Origin: Thermoproteota archaeon
Lineage (GTDB): Archaea > Thermoproteota > Thermoprotei_A > EX4484-217-1
NCBI GenBank assembly: GCA_029258915.1
Contig: JAPDJU010000002.1
Coordinates: forward strand, 62,001 to 126,000
Direction: 5' to 3'
DNA length: 64,000 nt
Part shown: piece after piece, positions 53,722 through 62,376 of the stretch
Layout of the letters: each line of letters begins with the position of its first letter
Numbering within the stretch: position 1 is the stretch's first letter
Made by a program: the position numbers and the translations under genes
Notes under the pieces: generated by a model
Database searches by the model: none
What the model was told of the DNA's origin: nothing
What the model saw: only the letters and a program-made list of their open reading frames with translations

Positions 53722-55773
53722 CTAAATTAGCTTAATTTCACTTACCGGGTTTAGTTCTTCATCAACTATTTTTACTAGGTCATATGATGCTGTATAAACA
53801 TAGTCTTCTATGTATAGTGTTCTTTGTGCTTCATGATGCTGTATAAACCCTCTTACTGACAACTTAATGTTTTCAGGTCCAGTCATTACTATGTCTACAA
53901 CGTATACTCCACTTTTACTGCCGGATACTGGGATTGCAAAATACTGTTTATTCATGTTTATCATGAACGCTTTATGATCATGAAGCACTGGCGAATATAG
54001 GTGGCCTTTAAAGGTTATTGAAGAAACTTCTTTAGGACTGGTTACGTTTGAAATATCGAATAGCGCTACCTTTAACCCTTTTACCCTATTCGTTTCCTCA
54101 TCAATATCAATCCCTACACCCATTAAGTACTTGTCGAGAAACGGATGCAAGTATTCAGAGTATCCAGGTATTTTCAGTTTTCCTAAAACCTTAGGATTCC
54201 TTGGATCTGATAAGTCTATTGCAAACAATGGATCCACTCTTCTAAATGTTACCAAAAACATTTTATCTCCCATGTACCTTGCAGCATAGATTCTCTCTCC
54301 CTTAGCTAGCCCTTCAATAGAACCTACTATTGTGAGGTTCATATCTAAGACATAAACATTGTTAACCCATGTTAGAGGTTTTTCCGTACTGAACTTTGTT
54401 AACGTTGTTGCTACTCTAAAGTAATCACCGTGCTCATCCATGGAGAACTGGTCTAAAACATGGCCTGGAACAACACCTTTAGCTGAGGCTGTAATGTCTA
54501 AACCATCAATAGCGAACCTGTAGATAACTGTTTCTTCTCCCCATGGCTTAAATATTTCCTTTAAAGCATTGTTAAATATTTTTTCTCTTTCATCGTGAGG
54601 TAGCTTGTTAAAGTATTGCTCTAACACTTCCATGATAAGTTTATACTTTTCAACTTCAGTTATAGGTTTAGATCTTATATCTTCAATTACCTCTTTAACA
54701 TCGTCTGGTGCTTTTTCAGCAATTAAATCTACTATTTTGTCAAGTACTACATAAATGTTAGGTTGTTTTCTTGATAAAACATATAGGTTCTTATGGGTCA
54801 TGTATGTGTAGTTTGACGCACCTGTCAAGAAAGTTTCTTTCCTAAATTCTCCTGTTTCCACATTTACAGCTATTATTACTGTGAATGTGTATGAAAAATC
54901 TTTTTCAAAGTACTTTATTTCATTAGGTTCTACAGGTTTACTGTTAACTAAAGGTAATGGTACTCTATCTTCAATAATAAGCGCTGGGAAGCTTACTATA
55001 ATATAGCAGTAATTATTTACTAACCTTGATGTAACGTAGTACCCTGTAACGTTAATTTCTTGAAATACTGTAGGTTCTCTAGGGTTCTCTATGTCATAAA
55101 CTATAACACTTACTAGTCCCTCTACAGGGTATATTAGAGATTTCTCAGGTATTATTGGGGGTAATGGCTGAGGCGAAATAGGCTTAACTATAGGTTTTCT
55201 TGCTATTATAGCCACCAATCTACCGTCCTTTACAAAAAGACCTAAAACACGTCCTTCCTCTATTTTAGCAATCATAGTAGCATTTTCTGGAGGATACGCT
55301 TTAACAATGTACACTTTGTCCCCTGAAGCAACATAGAGATATTTACCGTCTGTTTTAACTATATCCGCCTCGTCAACACCCTCAACTTGGATATTGGTTT
55401 TAGAATACGACCTAGAAGCTGTTCCATATGTAGCTTTTAACGTAGACTCTAGTGTTACAACGAGTTCAGGTGCAGGCGTTAATGGGACCGGAGATGGAAT
55501 AGGCGTAGGCATTGGAGTAATTTCAGGCAAAAACACTCTTGCTGGAGATGGTGCAATAACTAACCCTATTTTTGACATTACTTTTGAAAGCTTTATAGAT
55601 TCAATAATGTACTCTTTCAGCTCATCATATGAGCTGAAAGTTTTAGCCTCAACACTTTCAGGAACTTCAGGCACATTATCCTCATTACTTTGCTTAGTAG
55701 CCAACGAACATGCAAGGACAGCTGAAATTACAAGCATACATGTTATCCAGTATGCTAAAGTTTTGCTCACCAT
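53722..55773 (-). CDS. large secreted beta-propeller-domain protein
   Basis: A 683-residue protein with a signal segment (TLAYWITCMLVISAVLACSLA; a lipobox-like Ala-Cys is present), a proline-rich linker (PTPIPSPVPLTP) and the opening motif IQVEGVDEADIVKTDGKYLYV, diagnostic of the archaeal/bacterial secreted beta-propeller family PF09826. Several VYIV/VIVYDI-type blades follow. It ends without an anchor. Cell-surface protein of unknown ligand, one of two propellers in the window. Confidence 0.8.
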   Translation of the reverse strand: MVSKTLAYWITCMLVISAVLACSLATKQSNEDNVPEVPESVEAKTFSSYDELKEYIIESIKLSKVMSKIGLVIAPSPARVFLPEITPMPTPIPSPVPLTPAPELVVTLESTLKATYGTASRSYSKTNIQVEGVDEADIVKTDGKYLYVASGDKVYIVKAYPPENATMIAKIEEGRVLGLFVKDGRLVAIIARKPIVKPISPQPLPPIIPEKSLIYPVEGLVSVIVYDIENPREPTVFQEINVTGYYVTSRLVNNYCYIIVSFPALIIEDRVPLPLVNSKPVEPNEIKYFEKDFSYTFTVIIAVNVETGEFRKETFLTGASNYTYMTHKNLYVLSRKQPNIYVVLDKIVDLIAEKAPDDVKEVIEDIRSKPITEVEKYKLIMEVLEQYFNKLPHDEREKIFNNALKEIFKPWGEETVIYRFAIDGLDITASAKGVVPGHVLDQFSMDEHGDYFRVATTLTKFSTEKPLTWVNNVYVLDMNLTIVGSIEGLAKGERIYAARYMGDKMFLVTFRRVDPLFAIDLSDPRNPKVLGKLKIPGYSEYLHPFLDKYLMGVGIDIDEETNRVKGLKVALFDISNVTSPKEVSSITFKGHLYSPVLHDHKAFMINMNKQYFAIPVSGSKSGVYVVDIVMTGPENIKLSVRGFIQHHEAQRTLYIEDYVYTASYDLVKIVDEELNPVSEIKLI

Positions 55774-55915
55774 TTTAGCTAACCCATTGGAATGTTAGGG
55801 AACCATTATTTCTAAATCTAACATTTAAAACACTATTGTTCTAAACGTTCGAAATCTAAGAACATTAAACATAAAAACATGAGAATACAACATTTTAGTG
55901 AAGGGCTATTTAGCT

Positions 55916-56488
55916 ATGGTATTTACGCTTCTTCACTATGTTCACGCATACATTATTTATAAGTTTTTTAGGAAGAACTTTGATTTTAACGGTCTCATTA
56001 TTGGTAGTTTCTTACCTGACCTAGAAATCCCTGTGCTTATTCTACTAGGCTTCCGGTATCCCGTTGATAGGCTTATTCTCCATAGCTTTCTCGGCTGTTT
56101 AATGCTGTCTTGGGTTATTGGATTCCTTGTTTATCCTATTTACAGTAAGGTATTAAGGAGCATTCTTAGCGTCAAACTAGGCAAAAATAGTATGTTCAAA
56201 TATGCTTTATCTGTAGAAGTAAGTGCACTAATCCATATACTTATTGACTCTCTGCATCATGAATACAATCCATTACTTTGGCCTATAACGGTAGAAAATA
56301 TAGATAAATTTATTCTCTTTAACAACTGGTTATATGCATCAATATTTATGCACATTTTATTTACGTTGTTAATACTTATTATTATTCATGGAGAAGTAGG
56401 TTTACAGAAAATTGTTAAGAATATAACTGACATAAGTTTCTTAAAAATATGTATAGCTAGGCTTTTAATTCTAAATTGTTCAGAATAG
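55916..56488 (+). CDS. DUF4184-like membrane protein
   Basis: About 190 residues from ATG 55916 (MVFTLLHYVHAYIIYKF), which aligns with the usual DUF4184 start (MPFTLSH). It then has GSFLPDLE, RLILHSFLG and LIDSLHHEYNPLLWPI, the metal-ligand-like histidines of this family of membrane-bound hydrolase-like proteins. Four to five membrane helices. A GTG at 55898 would add six residues. Activity unproven. Confidence 0.65.
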   Translation: MVFTLLHYVHAYIIYKFFRKNFDFNGLIIGSFLPDLEIPVLILLGFRYPVDRLILHSFLGCLMLSWVIGFLVYPIYSKVLRSILSVKLGKNSMFKYALSVEVSALIHILIDSLHHEYNPLLWPITVENIDKFILFNNWLYASIFMHILFTLLILIIIHGEVGLQKIVKNITDISFLKICIARLLILNCSE

Positions 56489-56530
56489 CTAGGTCTTATT
56501 TTAAGCATAGCCTACTGAAACGTTCTAAGC

Positions 56531-57115
56531 TTAAATTTTACTGTACTTACCGTAAACATATCCAATAATTAATCCTACAATTAATCCTCCTAAGTGAGCT
56601 ATTATGTTTATTCCGAAACCTACATTCATCATAAATATGAGGAAAGCGTAAATTAGCGCTACAAATATCCCCCTACCATGAACTCCTTCAAACATTATTA
56701 ATGCTCCAAAAACACCGAAAATTGCTCCGCTAGCACCTGCACTAATAGTTAAGGGAGGCAGAAGGAATAGGGTTAGAATATTTCCAAATAATCCGCTTAA
56801 AACATATATGGTAAAGTAGAGGAGCTTTCCAAATGTTTTCTCAGCTCCACAACCTAAAATATAAATCCAAAATAAATTGAAAAGTAAATGAACTAAGTTT
56901 ATATGTACAAAAACTGCTGTGAAAAGTTGCCACCAAAAACCACATTTTAAAACATAAACATTAAATTGACCAATTAAAGCTAAAATATTAGCATTTATTT
57001 CTACGAAATTTCCTCCAACTAAACCACACATAATATATATGATAGTATTAGCTAGCAGAATGAGTTTAGTTAAACTACAATCATTACTATCATACTTCAT
57101 GTTAAGGTACGACAC
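56531..57115 (-). CDS. rhomboid-family intramembrane serine protease
   Basis: A 194-residue, six-helix membrane protein with FTAVFVHINLVHLLFNLF, the catalytic GASGAIFGVFG (Ser 129) and AHLGG (His 174). Both members of the Ser-His dyad are present, so it should be active. Substrates would be single-pass membrane proteins such as the secreted/anchored proteins in this window. Two nearby starts, M1 and M6, are possible. Confidence 0.85.
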   Translation of the reverse strand: MSYLNMKYDSNDCSLTKLILLANTIIYIMCGLVGGNFVEINANILALIGQFNVYVLKCGFWWQLFTAVFVHINLVHLLFNLFWIYILGCGAEKTFGKLLYFTIYVLSGLFGNILTLFLLPPLTISAGASGAIFGVFGALIMFEGVHGRGIFVALIYAFLIFMMNVGFGINIIAHLGGLIVGLIIGYVYGKYSKI

Positions 57116-57303
57116 AGATAACTAGATTTATAAACTAGGTAATAATATTTTTCTCGAAGTTTAAAAATGTAATTAAATATTAGTTAAAGTATATTAGAAA
57201 TTTTTTGAAAAAATTCTTACATACTTCTCTTTAGTTTATTAAAGAAAAGTTTAAAGAGTTGTATTATTTAATTGGATTTTGTACAGCAATAAGTTAAGAT
57301 GGG

Positions 57304-58995
57304 TTGGAGGATATGGAGTTTGGTAAAGGGTTAGTAAAAAATGCTGTTGTTTTAGTAGCAGTCTTAATAATAGGAGCTATTGCTCCACCTCTTTTACCGC
57401 CACTACTAGCTATAGCATTAGCCTTCATTACTAAACAGGTGTTAGTAGCGCTTTTCGCCGGTGTGTGGATTGGAGCTTTAATGACTATGCAGTGGAATGT
57501 TCTAGGAGGTACTACTAAAACATTAGAGTGGATCATAGGCAATGTTACCGATAGCTGGAATGCAACAATACTAGTATTTGACTTCATAATAGGTGCGCTC
57601 ATAGGGGTACTTTACATTTCAGGATCTATGTTCTCCCTCGCCTCAGAGCTATCGAAGAAAGTAAAGTCTGCTAGAGGAGTAAGCTTGTTAGGATGGTTTT
57701 TAGGGGTGGCAGTGTTTTTCGATGACTATGCTAATACAGTTATTGTAGGCAATGCTTCAAGACCTTTAACAGATAAGCTAAGAGTTAGCAGAGAACTTCT
57801 AAGCTATATCGTTGATTCTACAGCAGCTCCGGTGGCTGGACTAGCAATTGTATCTACGTGGATAGGTTATGAGGTTAGCTTGATCAAGGACTCGTTCGGC
57901 CACTTGCAGAGCTTATTTAGTGAAGGAAAAATAGCTATGGCACCGGATGTAGGAGCTATGTACGCTTGGCTTATGAGTGTCCCCTTCAGATACTACAGTA
58001 TTTTAGCTATAATACTTGTACTGCTAGTAGTACTTACAAGAAGACATTATGGTCCAATGCTTAAAGCAGAATATAGGGCTGTAAGCGAAGGTAAACCTAT
58101 TAGAGATGGTGCTCAACCATTAATGCCTACTGAAACTGTTCTTGGAGAAGCAAAGTCGTCTGCACCTTGGTGGATTTTCGCATCTTCAGTTATAGTGTTA
58201 GTCATCATTACAGTGTTTGGAATGTGGGTTACTGGAGGTGGTGATGAATGGTGGACCGTGCCGTTTACGGATGCATTGATGAATGCTGATGCTGCAACAG
58301 CGTTACTATGGGGTTCATTTGGTGCCTATATTTTTGCAGCTGCGACAGTTTTAGTTACTAGAAGTATGAAATTCTCTGAAATAATGGACTCTACTATTAG
58401 AGGTATGTATTTAATGGTTTACGCTAACGCTATCTTAGTCTTAGCTTGGAGTATTAAATCAGCTGCAGAAGCTGTTGGAACAGCAGAATATGTTGTAGGT
58501 TTAGCAACAGCTGCTGGAGTACCAGCAATGATCGTTCCTGCAATAGTGTTTCTAGCAGCATGTTTCATTTCGTTTACAACGGGAACAAGCTGGGGAACTT
58601 TCGGAGTTATGATGCCAATAGCAATACCTATGGCGTGGCAGGTTGCTTTACTTCAAGGAGCAGACCCCTACATAGTAACATATGCTTCAATAGCAAGCGT
58701 TTTCGCGGGAGGCATTTTCGGAGATCATTGCAGTCCGATAAGCGATACGACAATAATGTCATCAATGTTTAGCGGTTCAGACCACATAGACCATGTTAAC
58801 ACACAACTACCATACGCATTAACGGCAGCAGGAATATCAGCAGTACTCTTCGCATTGTTTGCTTCAGGCATAACACTGCCCTTAATACTGTTACCTGTAG
58901 GCGTGGCACTACTCATAGTTTTCCATAGAATGCTCAATACATGGTATGCTAGGAGATTAAAACTGCCAGAAGTCGTACCGAACTATACTTCATAG
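57304..58995 (+). CDS. nhaC: NhaC-family Na+/H+ antiporter
   Basis: A 563-residue, multi-helix transporter with FFDDYANTVIVGNASRPLTDK near residue 138, FTTGTSWGTFGVMMP near residue 425 and GDHCSPISDTTIMSS near residue 475, all diagnostic of the NhaC family. It exchanges Na+ for H+ (or couples malate/lactate in some relatives). Start may be TTG 57304 or ATG 57313; a GGAGG run lies just before the ATG but unusually close to it. Stand-alone gene. Confidence 0.85.
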   Translation: MEDMEFGKGLVKNAVVLVAVLIIGAIAPPLLPPLLAIALAFITKQVLVALFAGVWIGALMTMQWNVLGGTTKTLEWIIGNVTDSWNATILVFDFIIGALIGVLYISGSMFSLASELSKKVKSARGVSLLGWFLGVAVFFDDYANTVIVGNASRPLTDKLRVSRELLSYIVDSTAAPVAGLAIVSTWIGYEVSLIKDSFGHLQSLFSEGKIAMAPDVGAMYAWLMSVPFRYYSILAIILVLLVVLTRRHYGPMLKAEYRAVSEGKPIRDGAQPLMPTETVLGEAKSSAPWWIFASSVIVLVIITVFGMWVTGGGDEWWTVPFTDALMNADAATALLWGSFGAYIFAAATVLVTRSMKFSEIMDSTIRGMYLMVYANAILVLAWSIKSAAEAVGTAEYVVGLATAAGVPAMIVPAIVFLAACFISFTTGTSWGTFGVMMPIAIPMAWQVALLQGADPYIVTYASIASVFAGGIFGDHCSPISDTTIMSSMFSGSDHIDHVNTQLPYALTAAGISAVLFALFASGITLPLILLPVGVALLIVFHRMLNTWYARRLKLPEVVPNYTS

Positions 58996-59051
58996 ATATA
59001 GTAGGTAAGATACTATAACATCTAAAACTTTTTTACATCTATAACAAGGCT

Positions 59052-59765
59052 TTAAGGTGAAATATGAACGACAGGGACTATAGATAGTCCTGCCGCATGG
59101 TTTTCGCTTAAATATTTTAACATGTTTTTCACTACGCTTAACATGTCTACGTAGTATAGAAATGGTTTTCCTTTAGAACACTTTATTCTCCAATACCTAT
59201 TGGTATCGATTTTTATTTTTTCACGCCTATTTCTTAATATTTGCTCTATTTCTAAAGAACCTAGCTTAAACTTGCTAATTACTTCCATAGCCTCCATTAC
59301 TGATTGCTCGTAAATATCGATTATACTATAATCGGCTATTCTTAAATGAAGTTTCCACTGCCTAACATCCATAACTTTGTCTTTACATATTCTAACTACT
59401 TCGCTGGATAAAGATTCAATATACGGTATAAACCTGCTGCCTAAAACAAGTAAGGGTGAGATGTATGAAGAAGCTAAAATAAGTGCTTCGAAAACTTCAA
59501 AGGGTGTTGAGAAATTGTTTGAAAGAATCTCTGCCATGTCCTTAAGCTCAATTACAGGGTAAACTATTCTTCTTAAAGGTCTACCTTTTAGATAGTCTTT
59601 AAGTTCGTCTTTATATTTTTCAAATAGTGAAGGAGGTAAACCCAAATTCTTATATTTAAACCTGTTCATAAGCCACTTAATAGAGTTCTTAACTCCCTCT
59701 TCTCTAAGGTCGAAAAGAACTACTCCTCTAAGATTTTTAACTAAAGCAGCATATTTAGCAAACAA
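59052..59765 (-). CDS. hypothetical protein
   Basis: A 237-residue, mainly helical soluble protein (MFAKYAALVKNLRGVV...). No signal peptide, no catalytic motif that I can identify. The 150-220 region is rich in charged residues (RNRREKIKIDTNRYWRIK). It lies alone between the antiporter and another unknown gene on the same strand. I do not recognise the family. Confidence 0.5.
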   Translation of the reverse strand: MFAKYAALVKNLRGVVLFDLREEGVKNSIKWLMNRFKYKNLGLPPSLFEKYKDELKDYLKGRPLRRIVYPVIELKDMAEILSNNFSTPFEVFEALILASSYISPLLVLGSRFIPYIESLSSEVVRICKDKVMDVRQWKLHLRIADYSIIDIYEQSVMEAMEVISKFKLGSLEIEQILRNRREKIKIDTNRYWRIKCSKGKPFLYYVDMLSVVKNMLKYLSENHAAGLSIVPVVHISP

Positions 59766-59874
59766 GCTTTATTCCTCCATTAAAATTTACATAGTACATT
59801 AGTTTAAAAGGTTAGTTTAACTACACAATAATAAGTACACTTAGGAGGTTACTTTTCTGGTTTAAGCTTTATAG

Positions 59875-60369
59875 CTAATTCTCGACTAAATGTTTAAGTC
59901 TAGGTATAGATTTTATGTCGTTTAAAATTTCATTATAAATTTCATCTTTAGAATAGCCTTTATAAAGAACTGCGGGTCCTACAGAGAATTCTATTTCTTT
60001 CTTTAACGACTTGACCTTAATTTTAACTTCTTTATTTGTTAGCGGTTTTTTAACCTTAATGTATATGATTTCGCTGTACGGTATTAGAAAGCTTCCTTTC
60101 GAAAGTTTAAGAACCTCATTAACATCTATTTTTATTCCTTTAAGCAAATCTATTCTTCCTTTAACTTCTCTTCCTCTACGCCACAAATCTAGAAAAGCCA
60201 AGGCTTCGGTAAGTAAGTTTAGCTTACACAGAGCCTGCATAAAATCTGCGACTCTGCTTATTCTTTTAACAAATACAATGTTATTCTTGGTGAATAATAA
60301 TATATTAACTACTAAACCTGAAACATTAACTTCATACACTGGAATAGCTACTAAAATTGTTTCCTCCAA
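59875..60369 (-). CDS. hypothetical protein
   Basis: A 164-residue protein with a beta-rich N-terminus (VAIPVYEVNVSGLVVNILLFTKNNIVFVKR) and a second beta segment (FLIPYSEIIYIKVKK...). The layout, a strand-rich element around one helix, recalls archaeal pleckstrin-homology-like 'bPH' or DUF-type domains, but I cannot name it. It is on the same strand as 59052 and upstream of it. Confidence 0.45.
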   Translation of the reverse strand: MEETILVAIPVYEVNVSGLVVNILLFTKNNIVFVKRISRVADFMQALCKLNLLTEALAFLDLWRRGREVKGRIDLLKGIKIDVNEVLKLSKGSFLIPYSEIIYIKVKKPLTNKEVKIKVKSLKKEIEFSVGPAVLYKGYSKDEIYNEILNDIKSIPRLKHLVEN

Positions 60370-60426
60370 AACTAACTTCCTGAAAATTTTTAGGAGAACT
60401 TTTTTAATGTTTTGAAGGAGGAGATA

Positions 60427-61264
60427 ATGACTAAAACTTTCATAGCTTACACGCTTATAATTACTATATTAACCACTTTACTTAGCGCTATGATATACTT
60501 TAAAACTACACTCCAATCGTACCTTTTGGTATAGACAAGGCTAAGGTCTTTTTAGAAAAACAGTATATTGAAGAATTAGGTTTACTTAGAGCAACATGTT
60601 ATTGTAGCACTGATGCTTATAGAGTTTACATAGCATCAGACAATCTTTTGGCTATGTGAGCATTGGCTATTCTAGGTTCTAAACCGACACAAAACGTTTC
60701 CAAAACTTTATCTAAATACGGAGGAGGTTTTGATAATCTACATGAGGTTCTCTTAGGCTACGAAATAGGGGACCTATTTTACTGCAGATACTACGAGAAC
60801 TTAGGTTATGTTCGCTTAGGAAGCCACAATATTTTTGAACTTCTTTACGAAAAGCCGAATAGAACCTGCATTATTACTGACTGGAATAAGTATGCTGACT
60901 TACTAGTATATAAGGCGCTAAACGAAATAATTAGGAAACACAATATCGAATATGCTGAGAAACTTATGGATAAACTTATGAAGCTATGGAGTGGTTTCGG
61001 ATTTATAGATAAAGCCTTTAAAGGCTCATATGAAAGCTACAAAGTCGCTTTGGCAGTATACCTTTGGAGAACAATAAGAAAGTATAATCCAACATATACT
61101 AAATATGCTGAGACTATATTATAGATAGCATAACCTATATTCTTCAAGATAAGAATTTAGGAGGATTCTATACGCACTACAGTGTTATCAATGGTAAAAT
61201 AGTACCTTATGACGACATTAATGTGGAAACAACGTCAATATTTATAATATCATATCTGCAATAG
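60427..61264 (+). pseudogene. decayed secreted-protein gene (one shift, one stop, one shift)
   Basis: ATG 60427 with a strong GGAGG opens a signal peptide (TKTFIAYTLIITILTTLLSAMIY). The frame then fails, but a frame continuing from about 60510 (TPIVPFGIDKAKVFLEKQY...) carries on the protein, hits TGA at 60657, and continues in the same frame (ALAILGSKPTQNV... to AETIL) to a TAG at 61122. From there a third frame (DSITYILQDKNLGGFYTHYSV... ISYLQ) runs to TAG 61262. Together they read as one protein of about 275 residues, perhaps a helical toroid. Three breaks mean a pseudogene or assembly errors. Confidence 0.7.
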
Positions 61265-61335
61265 AAGCCAAGGAAAACGAAATAGTTTTAAGATTGTATG
61301 CATAAGGTTTTACATTAGTTAGTAAAGGTGATAAA

Positions 61336-62190
61336 TTGAAGTTCAATGTACTAGGCAATAAAGTTAAGGTTTTAGCTGTCATTGGAGCAGGTAAAATGGG
61401 CTCTACTATCATACGTGCTGTTAAGAAATATAGCAATGTAGAAATTATTGCTACAGGTCGAAGAGACGTAACTTTACATGCTGCTGAAAAACTTGGAGCC
61501 AAAGCTACTAGAGATAATGACTATGCCGTAAGGAACGCGGAAACGGTTGTTTTAAGCGTTAAACCACAACACTTCCCTGTTGTCGCAAAGCAGGTTAGAA
61601 AAAGCTCTTGGGAGGGAAAAATTGTTGCTTCAATTATGGCAGGTATTAGAATAAGCACTTTAAAATCCGTCATTAAGAATGCTGAAGTTTACCGTGCAAT
61701 GCCGAATATTAATGCCTTAGTTAATAAGGCAACAACTGCTATAGCTAAAGAAGAAAATCTAAGTAAAGCGAAAGGTAAGGAAGCTGTTGAAGAGCTATTC
61801 AGATGTCTAGGTACTGTTTACTGGGTTCCAGAAGAAATATTAGATGTCTGGACAAGTTTAGCTGGAAGCGGTCCAGCTTTCTTAGCTGAAATAGTTGACG
61901 CACTTGTTTTAGGCGCTGTTGCTTCAGGTATGCCTAGGGATCTAGCCTATAAAGCAATACTCGATGTTTTAGAAGGTACAGCTAAGCTCTTAAGAAAAAG
62001 ATCAGTACATCCAGCTGAAATAAGAGATGAAGTAACGACACCAGCAGGAACCACCATTAGAGGAATTATGGTATTAGAATCTGAAGGTGTAAAAGCAGCG
62101 CTAATGAAGACTATAGAAGAATCATATAGGAGATCAGTACAGATAGGTAATGAAATAGATCAGTATATAAGAAGACAGTTAGGCTTATAA
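61336..62190 (+). CDS. proC: pyrroline-5-carboxylate reductase
   Basis: A 284-residue enzyme with the NADP motif AVIGAGKMGSTII (residues 15-27), SVKPQHFP, YRAMPNINALV and the C-terminal signature beginning LAGSGPAFLAEIVDAL and TTPAGTTIRGI. It makes proline from pyrroline-5-carboxylate. Start TTG 61336 follows AAAGGTGAT. Full length for the family. No other proline genes are adjacent. Confidence 0.88.
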   Translation: MKFNVLGNKVKVLAVIGAGKMGSTIIRAVKKYSNVEIIATGRRDVTLHAAEKLGAKATRDNDYAVRNAETVVLSVKPQHFPVVAKQVRKSSWEGKIVASIMAGIRISTLKSVIKNAEVYRAMPNINALVNKATTAIAKEENLSKAKGKEAVEELFRCLGTVYWVPEEILDVWTSLAGSGPAFLAEIVDALVLGAVASGMPRDLAYKAILDVLEGTAKLLRKRSVHPAEIRDEVTTPAGTTIRGIMVLESEGVKAALMKTIEESYRRSVQIGNEIDQYIRRQLGL

Positions 62191-62376
62191 TAATCTTAGA
62201 GTCTTTGTAGTTTAGCTTTCCAGTAAAGACTTCTTAATTTGTTCTTATTGTAGTTTAATAGTAGATTTTCGTTGCTGATTTAAAATAGAGTGAAGAGTAA
62301 GTAATTTTAATAATACCTTATTTAGGAGAAATGTCCCGGTGACTAGAGTAGTAGCGTTAGGTGTGGATGATAGTTC

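Noticed and set aside
60657-60659. UGA selenocysteine codon
   Set aside because: The same gene has two other frame breaks and no hairpin was identified; a nonsense mutation or error is simpler.
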